Shown in pieces: positions 1-4,773 of a stretch of 6,422 nucleotides of DNA. A program made the translations under genes and the position numbers. Under the pieces are notes generated by a model. It was not told where the DNA came from and searched no databases. It saw only the letters and a list, made by a program, of their open reading frames with translations. Each line of letters opens with the position of its first letter. Position 1 is the first letter of the stretch. Source of the stretch: CAZGLR01 sp964526635 (GTDB lineage: Bacteria; Zixibacteria; MSB-5A5; GN15; JAAZOE01); the NCBI GenBank assembly GCA_964526635.1, contig CAZGLR010000154.1, positions 1-6,422 of the forward strand. The letters run 5' to 3'.

Positions 1-75
1 AGCCGCCAGAATAGTAAAAACAATGGTAATTCCGATCGCGGCAAATTTCAGGGTGAATATCAGGGAGGTATCCAT
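1..75 (-). CDS. OadG-family sodium-pump decarboxylase gamma/delta subunit, N-terminal fragment
   Basis: Only the first 25 codons lie in the window; the gene continues past position 1. The ATG at 73-75 opens the peptide MDTSLIFTLKFAAIGITIVF followed by TILAA: a short lead, then a hydrophobic helix with the glycine-containing, IVF-type pattern seen in the single membrane anchor of OadG/MmdD subunits. These small subunits help assemble biotin-dependent sodium-translocating decarboxylases at the inner membrane. The start is supported by an AAGGTG ribosome site at about 83-88 and by the 15-nt spacing from the stop of the carboxyltransferase gene, which implies one transcript. The neighbour is the strongest evidence, because mmdA and the small OadG-type gene are adjacent in known methylmalonyl-CoA decarboxylase operons. 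With so few residues, another small membrane protein cannot be excluded. Confidence 0.75.
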   Translation of the reverse strand, partial: MDTSLIFTLKFAAIGITIVFTILAA

Positions 76-90
76 CGGTTCACACCTTTC

Positions 91-1641
91 TTATAGCGGA
101 ATAAGTCCGTGCTTTTTCTGCGGCCGCAACTCGCGTTTGGCTTTCAGGACCTCAAGGGTGGCGGCCAGATACGGCCTGGTCTCGGCCGGTTCGACGATTT
201 CATCGATCAACCCCCGCGAGGCTGCAAAATACGGATTGGCGAACATATTTTTATATTCTTCGATGCGCTGTTCTTTTTCAGCATCGGGTTCATCGGCTTC
301 TGAAATTTCCCGTCGGTAGAGTATATTAACTGCGCCTTCGGCGCCCATAACCGCCACTTCGGCACTGGGCCATGCAATCAGCGTATCGGCACCCATGCTC
401 TTGGCGCACATGGCCAGATAGGCCCCACCATAGGCTTTGCGGACTACAACAGTCATTTTAGGGACAGTCGCGGCAGCATAGGCAAACAGCATCTTGGCGC
501 CATGACGGATAATACCGCCATATTCCTGCTGAACGCCGGGCATAAATCCGGGGACATCGACGAAGGTAATAATCGGGATATTGAAGGCATTGCAGAAACG
601 GATGAAACGCGATGCCTTATCGGACGAATCGATATCCAGCACACCGGCTTTGTGCATCGGTTGATTGGCGACAATCCCGACAGTATAGCCGGTGAGCCGG
701 GCAAACCCGACGATGATATTGCGAGCGTATTCCGCCTGAATCTCCATGAAGTCGCCATCGTCGATGATGGCTGCAATAATGTCGTGCATATCATATGGTT
801 CACTGGAATCATCAGGAACGACCGTATTCAGGAATTCGTCAGGAAGGATCTCTTCCTGATGCGATTCATGATCAAACGGCGGCTCTTCGGTATTATTGCT
901 GGGCAGAAAAGACAGCAGTCGTTGTGCGATAGCAACAGCATCTTCATCGTCTTCGGCAATGAAATGGACAACACCGGAATAGAAGGCATGGCTCTCCACG
1001 CCGCCAAGCTGTTCGGCGGTGATATCCTCACCGGTGACCTGTTTGATGACGCTTGGTCCGGTGATAAATAACTGGCCCTCATGGCGCACCTGGATGATAA
1101 AATCGGTCAGGGCCGGTGAATAGGCCGCCCCGCCGGCGCAGGGGCCGGCAATAATACTGATTTGCGGTACGACCCCGGAAAGCAAAACATTGCGGTAAAA
1201 TATGCCACCGTAGCCTGACAGCGAATCAACACCTTCCTGAATGCGGGCGCCGCCGCTGTCGTTGATCATGACAAAGGGATCGCCGGTTTTCAGCGCTGCC
1301 TCCATGGCTTCCTGAATCTTGCGCCCGGTGGCTTCGCCGACTGAACCGCCGGCGACTGTAAAATCCTGGCTGGCGACATACACCGGGCGGCCGTTAATCA
1401 GGCCGTGGCCGGTTACGACGCCCTCGCCGGGGAATTCCTTGTCAGCCATCCCGAACTGGCTGCTGCGATGTTTGACATACAAAAGTGATTCCCGAAACGT
1501 ATCGGGCTCAAAAAGCAGATCGATGCGTTCGCGGGCGGTCAGCTTACCCCGTTCATGCTGTTTGGCGATGGCCGCATCCCCACCACCGTTTTGCAACCGG
1601 GCCCGGGTTTTGCGCAGTTGTGATATTTTATCTTTTGACAT
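91..1641 (-). CDS. mmdA: Methylmalonyl-CoA decarboxylase alpha subunit / propionyl-CoA carboxylase beta subunit (carboxyltransferase)
   Basis: A 516-residue, full-length acyl-CoA carboxyltransferase with two crotonase-like halves. It moves the carboxyl group between methylmalonyl-CoA (or propionyl-CoA) and carboxybiotin. Visible family motifs are SGGARIQEGVDSLSGYG (129-145), GPCAGGAAYSPALTDFI (166-182), DVPGFMPGVQQEYGGIIRHG (362-381), RKAYGGAYLAMC (401-412), GAEGAVNILYRREI (433-446) and the C-terminal KKHGLIPL; the glycine pairs are expected to form the oxyanion holes. The N-terminus MSKDKISQLRKTRARL is typical of the family, and GAGAAG at 1647-1652 lies 5 nt before the ATG. The motifs do not separate MmdA from PccB. 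The OadG-type gene directly downstream favours the sodium-pumping decarboxylase, while an ATP-dependent propionyl-CoA carboxylase or a transcarboxylase 12S subunit remains possible. No biotin carrier is seen; it would have to be encoded elsewhere, possibly beyond position 1. Confidence 0.93.
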   Translation of the reverse strand: MSKDKISQLRKTRARLQNGGGDAAIAKQHERGKLTARERIDLLFEPDTFRESLLYVKHRSSQFGMADKEFPGEGVVTGHGLINGRPVYVASQDFTVAGGSVGEATGRKIQEAMEAALKTGDPFVMINDSGGARIQEGVDSLSGYGGIFYRNVLLSGVVPQISIIAGPCAGGAAYSPALTDFIIQVRHEGQLFITGPSVIKQVTGEDITAEQLGGVESHAFYSGVVHFIAEDDEDAVAIAQRLLSFLPSNNTEEPPFDHESHQEEILPDEFLNTVVPDDSSEPYDMHDIIAAIIDDGDFMEIQAEYARNIIVGFARLTGYTVGIVANQPMHKAGVLDIDSSDKASRFIRFCNAFNIPIITFVDVPGFMPGVQQEYGGIIRHGAKMLFAYAAATVPKMTVVVRKAYGGAYLAMCAKSMGADTLIAWPSAEVAVMGAEGAVNILYRREISEADEPDAEKEQRIEEYKNMFANPYFAASRGLIDEIVEPAETRPYLAATLEVLKAKRELRPQKKHGLIPL

Positions 1642-1700
1642 GGCGTCTTCTCGATTTCTACGGATTTGGCATTCCTATGGGGAAAATCCCCCTTCAATTT

Positions 1701-1717
1701 ATTTACCGACGGTAAAT
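1701..1717. promoter_or_regulatory. Perfect palindrome, candidate repressor operator for the mmdA-like operon
   Basis: ATTTACCGACGGTAAAT consists of two exact 8-nt inverted arms around one central A. It starts 60 nt before the mmdA-like ATG and lies roughly 15-32 nt downstream of the start point expected from the promoter at 1739-1767, a position where a bound dimer could block transcription. Size and symmetry resemble operators of TetR-type or similar dimeric regulators, many of which control acyl-CoA metabolism. Assigning a family is inference, since no regulator gene is in the window. A matching half-site, CGGTAAA, recurs at 1800-1806. With a one-base centre it would make a poor RNA hairpin, which favours protein binding to DNA. 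Confidence 0.55.
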
Positions 1718-1738
1718 CGCGGCTGTTTTCTGACTCCG

Positions 1739-1767
1739 ACTATAGCTGTTTACGACCGTTCCGTCAA
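1739..1767 (-). promoter_or_regulatory. Sigma-70-type promoter for the mmdA-like operon
   Basis: Read on the minus strand, TTGACG (1762-1767, five of six bases matching the -35 consensus) is followed by exactly 17 nt and then TATAGT (1739-1744, a close -10 match). Transcription would begin near 1732, giving a leader of about 90 nt before the ATG at 1641. The leader contains the 17-nt palindrome and the small GGGGA/TCCCC hairpin. This is the best promoter match I found in the window. Confidence 0.65.
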
Positions 1768-1932
1768 CCAAATGGATGTACTTTCGACAGAAAACTTCCC
1801 GGTAAAACCGGACTTTAATCTGGTACTTTGGGACTGAAGACGTACCGCCTCAATCGTTCTATCTGATTATACTGCAATATATTACAAATCCTGGTCGGCA
1901 TTGGATCAAATCTCCAACGGCCACTGTTTTGG

Positions 1933-1961
1933 TTGTGATTTCGCCACTAATATTTTGTTAT
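1933..1961 (+). promoter_or_regulatory. Candidate promoter for lipA (weak match)
   Basis: TTGTGA (1933-1938) and TGTTAT (1956-1961) are 17 nt apart, each matching four of six consensus bases, within A+T-rich DNA. The start would be near 1968, about 50 nt before the lipA ATG. Other pairings in this A+T-rich stretch are nearly as good, so this is only the most reasonable choice. Confidence 0.3.
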
Positions 1962-2006
1962 ATCATGGATAATTTCTATCCGTACTACTTGAAATGGAAT
2001 TTCAAT

Positions 2007-2010
2007 GGAG
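2007..2010 (+). promoter_or_regulatory. Ribosome binding site that decides the lipA start
   Basis: GGAG lies 8 nt before the ATG at 2019. The longer in-frame starts, TTG at 1929 and ATG at 1965, have no comparable site, and they would add residues with no resemblance to lipoyl synthase N-termini. The start at 2019 is therefore preferred. Confidence 0.75.
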
Positions 2011-2018
2011 TCCTGTCA

Positions 2019-2957
2019 ATGAGTCAGAGTTGTCAGAAGCAAACGGTCACGCTGCGGCCGTCGGTCGAACAGGCCGAGCAGGTACAGCGCTTGCCGAAAT
2101 GGTTGAAGGTATCAGCGCGGACCAATGAAAATTATATCCGTGTGAAAAATATACTGGCCAGGCATAAGTTGCATTCGGTATGCCAGGAAGCCTCGTGTCC
2201 CAATATTCGCGAATGTTTTGGCGAGGGGACAGCCACCTTTATGATTCTGGGAAATCATTGCACCCGGGGATGCCGCTTTTGTGATGTCATTTCGGCAGTT
2301 CCGCTGGGGCTTGATACCGATGAGCCGGCGCGTCTGGCCAAAGTGGTCGCCGAGCTAAAACTCAAGCAGGTCGTCATCACATCGGTGACACGCGATGATC
2401 TGGCTGACAATGGCGCCGCGATATTCGCCGAAACAATACGATTGCTGCGACAACAGGATCCGGAGGTCAATATCGAAGTGCTTATCCCCGACATGAAGGG
2501 TGATCGCGAATCGGTGGAAAAGGTCCTGGACCTGGAGCCGGAAGTTTTTGCGCATAACGTCGAGACAGTTCGACGGCTATATCGTCGGGTGCGGCCCGGA
2601 GCACGACTGGAGCGATCGCTGGATGTGCTTCGTATGGCCCATGAGTACCCGAAACGCCCGGTGGTCAAAACCGGCTTCATGGTCGGACTGGGCGAGTCAT
2701 TGTTTGAGATTATCGAGCTATTTGAAGAAATATACACGACCGGAACGCAGATTGTGACCGTCGGGCAGTACTTGCGGCCCTCGAAAAATCATCTGCCGGT
2801 CGAGAAGTTTTATACGCCCGATGAATTCAGGGAACTGGCCCGTATCGGTCAAAAGATCGGATTCGAGCATGTGGAATCAGGACCATTGGTGAGATCATCG
2901 TACAAGGCCTTCACACAAGCCAAGGATATTCTCGCGAAGAAACGGATCGAGGTATAA
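2019..2957 (+). CDS. lipA: Lipoyl synthase (radical SAM)
   Basis: A 312-residue protein, normal for the family. Lipoyl synthase inserts two sulfur atoms at C6 and C8 of octanoyl groups attached to lipoyl-dependent proteins such as the E2 subunits of 2-oxoacid dehydrogenases and GcvH; it is cytoplasmic. All diagnostic elements are present: the auxiliary [4Fe-4S] ligands C55, C60 and C66 (CX4CX5C), the radical-SAM cluster ligands C81, C85 and C88 in CTRGCRFC, the stretch TSVTRDDLADNGA (121-133), and the C-terminal RSSY (292-295), whose serine ligates the auxiliary cluster. ATG 2019 is chosen from its GGAG site. The reductase gene starts 5 nt after the stop, so the two are probably cotranscribed. 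No lipB or lplA is in the window. The enzyme appears intact and functional. Confidence 0.97.
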   Translation: MSQSCQKQTVTLRPSVEQAEQVQRLPKWLKVSARTNENYIRVKNILARHKLHSVCQEASCPNIRECFGEGTATFMILGNHCTRGCRFCDVISAVPLGLDTDEPARLAKVVAELKLKQVVITSVTRDDLADNGAAIFAETIRLLRQQDPEVNIEVLIPDMKGDRESVEKVLDLEPEVFAHNVETVRRLYRRVRPGARLERSLDVLRMAHEYPKRPVVKTGFMVGLGESLFEIIELFEEIYTTGTQIVTVGQYLRPSKNHLPVEKFYTPDEFRELARIGQKIGFEHVESGPLVRSSYKAFTQAKDILAKKRIEV

Positions 2958-2962
2958 TCGAC

Positions 2963-3727
2963 ATGCCGACCAAGCAATCAATTTCGACGACTGATTTGCC
3001 GGGGCAGGCCTCAGCGCATACAGTTGCCATAGTTGGCCGTGAGGTCATCGCCCACAAGACGATTGCATTGTTTCTGGAACGCCCTGCGGGCTTTTCCTTT
3101 GTTGCCGGTCAGAATATCGATGTGACAGTTGTCGATCCGCCGGAGCCTGACCCCGAGGGCGGCAGCCGGACCTTCTCCATCGCCAGCGCGCCATTCGAAG
3201 ATCAAATTATGATCGCCGTGCGTCTGCGGAATAATCCTTATAAGCGCGCGTTGGAAACGCTGCCGATTGGATCACCGATACAGATCGATGGCCCCTATGG
3301 ATCATTCGTTTTGCATAATGACAGCAGCATCCCGGCTGTGTTTATCGCCGGTGGAATCGGCATTGCGCCGATTCTGAGTATCCTCCGTGAGGCGGCCGAG
3401 CAGGGCTGCGATCATCGGCTGACCCTGTTTTACGCCAATCGGCGTATCGAAGATGCCGCCTATTATGACGAATTGGAAGCGCTCGCCGATGCGTTGCCAA
3501 ACTTTGCCTTTATTCCGACGATGACACGGCCGGAAACATCGGGGCATCCGTGGACCGGCGAGTGCGGCTATATCGATGGCCCTATGCTAAAGCGATCTAT
3601 TCGCGATGTCAGGACACCGATTTATTTTGCGGTAGGGCCATCGCGCATGGTCTGGGGGACGATGACCCTGCTCGATGGTCTCGTGGATAAAAGCAAAGTT
3701 AAGCTGGAAGACTTCACCGGGTTTTAG
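2963..3727 (+). CDS. Ferredoxin/flavodoxin-NAD(P)H reductase-like FAD oxidoreductase
   Basis: A 254-residue two-domain flavoprotein of the ferredoxin-NADP reductase superfamily, predicted cytoplasmic. The N-terminal FAD-binding barrel carries RTFSIAS (69-75), the R-x-(F/Y)-S-x-x-S flavin motif, and DGPYGSF (109-115). The nucleotide-binding domain opens with GGIGIAP (130-136) and includes VGPSRMV (224-230), where many relatives have a Cys before GP. The protein ends EDFTGF, with a terminal aromatic as is common in this superfamily. There is no 2Fe-2S domain, so electrons must pass to or from a separate partner such as ferredoxin or flavodoxin. The start has GAGGT (2949-2953) inside the end of lipA, 9 nt before the ATG. 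NADH versus NADPH preference, and the true partner, cannot be read from the sequence. An Fpr-type role supplying electrons to LipA is an inference from position. Confidence 0.88.
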   Translation: MPTKQSISTTDLPGQASAHTVAIVGREVIAHKTIALFLERPAGFSFVAGQNIDVTVVDPPEPDPEGGSRTFSIASAPFEDQIMIAVRLRNNPYKRALETLPIGSPIQIDGPYGSFVLHNDSSIPAVFIAGGIGIAPILSILREAAEQGCDHRLTLFYANRRIEDAAYYDELEALADALPNFAFIPTMTRPETSGHPWTGECGYIDGPMLKRSIRDVRTPIYFAVGPSRMVWGTMTLLDGLVDKSKVKLEDFTGF

Positions 3728-3741
3728 TCAGCACAATCAAG

Positions 3742-3784
3742 AACTAAGCCCGTGAAAACTGCCTCAGTTCCCGGGCTTAGTTTT
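3742..3784. terminator. Nested hairpin terminator between convergent genes
   Basis: An 11-bp stem pairs AACTAAGCCCG (3742-3752) with CGGGCTTAGTT (3772-3782), and TT follows. Inside it a second stem, AACTG (3757-3761) with CAGTT (3765-3769), closes a 3-nt loop. It begins 14 nt after the reductase stop and ends 3 nt before the end of the minus-strand exported-protein gene, so it can serve both convergent genes. The T tract is short, with four T at 3781-3784 of which two are in the stem. Confidence 0.75.
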
Positions 3785-3787
3785 ATC

Positions 3788-4584
3788 CTATCGCCGCTGG
3801 CGGACATCTTCGCGGGTTTCACGACGGTCCTCGCGACGTTCGCGATAATCCTCCTGTAGTTCCTCCTGGCCACTGGTAACATCGCGGCGGGCCAGCGCCA
3901 GGTAGGCATCGAGCAGATCGCGCTGCATCTCCCCAATGAAGATATCGTAGCCATCATCGCGGTAATTCGCGAACTGCCTCAATCAGTTTACCNNNNNNNN
4001 NNATCGCGAATCTGATCGTTTAACAAACCCAGTTCGGCAACGATTTCGCGTTTTCTCAGGAGAATCTCGGCGGCGTCTTTGGCATCGACTCTATCATCGC
4101 GATAATCACGGCGGTCATCTCGAAGGTCACGACGATCATCCCGCAATTCATGTTTAGCCCGTTTGACATCGCCGGAGGTGCCATAGGTTTTGGCCTCGAC
4201 CAGTTCCTTCTTGTCGCGTTGTTTTTCGCGACGATCACTGCGGGTTTCGCGCTTACTCTCTTTGACTTCCTTCTTATCAGCACCAAACTGCGCCGCCGAT
4301 TCCTGCAGGTCCTTGTGGATTTCGAGTGATATTGTCTCCATCAGGCGATTACGGGCGGCATGGTCACCATTGAGGCGCGCGGTATTCCATTGCTCTATGA
4401 GCGCTTCCATCCGGGCCAGATCAAAAGTATCATCGGCCAGGGCCCGACGCGAGGAATTGATGTCGCGATTATCCTGGACGCGTTCAACAACATTACGGCC
4501 GGCCTGGGCGAGGGCCGGGGCAGCAATAGTGATGATGAGCAGCAAGGTTAGAATCAGAGTTATCAAACAATTGCGGTTCGTCAT
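3788..4584 (-). CDS. Exported D/R-rich charged helical protein of unknown function (interrupted by gap and frameshift)
   Basis: I do not recognise a named family. The ATG at 4582-4584 follows a strong GGGAGGT site (4589-4595). Residues 1-28 form a signal peptide: basic MTNRN, a hydrophobic core, then APALAQA with a likely signal peptidase I cut, so the protein is periplasmic or outer. The rest is almost all Asp, Glu, Arg and Lys with regularly spaced aliphatics, suggesting long helices; no Cys follows the signal, and there is no further membrane segment. Residues 148-168 are three RDDRRDx heptads. A run of 10 N breaks the gene after residue 194. Beyond it the sequence reads GKLIEAVRE in one frame, then YRDDGYDIFIGEMQRDLLDA and a tail ERREDRRETREDVRQRR in another, ending at the TAG at 3788. 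Removing one T of the AATT near 3966 joins these. The intact product would be about 265 residues. Confidence 0.7.
3993..4002. other. Assembly gap (10 N)
   Basis: Ten undetermined bases interrupt the exported-protein gene. Ten is a conventional placeholder, so the true length is unknown and the reading frame across it cannot be trusted. On the minus strand the sequence entering the gap (GTTAAACGATCAG, TTCGCGAT) and the sequence leaving it (GGTAAACTGATTGAGGCAG, TTCGCGAAT) share several short blocks, so a repeat may have broken the assembly. Confidence 0.95.
4081..4143 (-). repeat. Three tandem 7-codon repeats (RDDRRDL / RDDRRDY / RDDRVDA)
   Basis: Residues 148-168 of the exported protein are three consecutive heptads of the form R-D-D-R-R-D-x. 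The codons differ between copies: for example the second Arg-Asp-Asp is CGA GAT GAC and the third CGC GAT GAT. The repeat is therefore clearer in protein than in DNA, which points to an old duplication kept by selection on the protein. A related charge pattern recurs at the C-terminus (ERREDRRETRED). Confidence 0.8.
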
Positions 4585-4707
4585 TGTGACCTCCCGTTTA
4601 TGCAGGTTTCATTTTGTAATCATATTTTGTGCTATTGCAAAGACAGGGCCGAAAGGCGTCGTGATTTTGACCTTGCGGTACAATGACTTGCAAAACCGGA
4701 TCGTAAC

Positions 4708-4745
4708 AAAAAAACCGCCTCTGTCCCGGATGGGACAGAGGCGGT
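4708..4745 (-). terminator. Intrinsic terminator of the TPR/HD-GYP gene
   Basis: A perfect 14-bp stem pairs ACCGCCTCTGTCCC (4714-4727) with GGGACAGAGGCGGT (4732-4745) around a 4-nt loop. On the minus strand it is followed by a run of T (the A run at 4708-4714, whose last base belongs to the stem). It begins 28 nt after the stop codon at 4774. Stem, loop and T tract all fit a rho-independent terminator, so the exported-protein gene downstream at 4584 is likely transcribed from its own promoter between about 4600 and 4700; I could not identify a convincing one there. Confidence 0.93.
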
Positions 4746-4773
4746 ACACAGCGCGGCAGAATTGTGCGGGCAG

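Larger units (their letters stand above)
1642..2018. other. Divergent intergenic control region between mmdA-like gene and lipA
   Basis: These 377 nt separate two genes read outward. I see no convincing gene here: the in-frame extension upstream of lipA starts with TTG and has no ribosome site. It holds the minus-strand promoter (1739-1767), the 17-nt palindrome (1701-1717), a weak plus-strand promoter candidate (1933-1961) and several small inverted repeats: GGGGA/TCCCC around AAA (1679-1691), CCGGT/ACCGG around AAA (1799-1811), GGTAC/GTACC with 15 nt between (1822-1846), and GTTTTCTG (1725-1732) with CAGAAAAC (1788-1795). The stretch from about 1850 to 1980 is A+T-rich compared with the flanking genes, as expected for promoter DNA. 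Confidence 0.8.

Noticed and set aside
502..1071. 189-residue plus-strand open frame inside the mmdA-like gene
   Set aside because: Antisense to a fully conserved carboxyltransferase, with no ribosome site and no recognisable motif.
1679..1691. GGGGA-AAA-TCCCC as a terminator or riboswitch element in the mmdA-like leader
   Set aside because: Only 5 bp, no T run after it, and no surrounding structure resembling a known riboswitch.
1929..2018. In-frame N-terminal extension of lipA from TTG 1929 or ATG 1965
   Set aside because: No ribosome site before either start, no resemblance to lipoyl synthase N-termini, and ATG 2019 has GGAG at the right distance.
3724..3957. Minus-strand open frame that is in the same frame as the upstream part of the exported-protein gene
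   Set aside because: Its composition lacks the D/R pattern, while the alternative frame ending at 3788 continues it exactly; it also reads through the terminator hairpin.
4619..4647. TATGAT as a -10 box for the exported-protein gene
   Set aside because: No acceptable -35 box lies 16-18 nt upstream (CTGTCT at best), so a promoter here is not supported by sequence alone.
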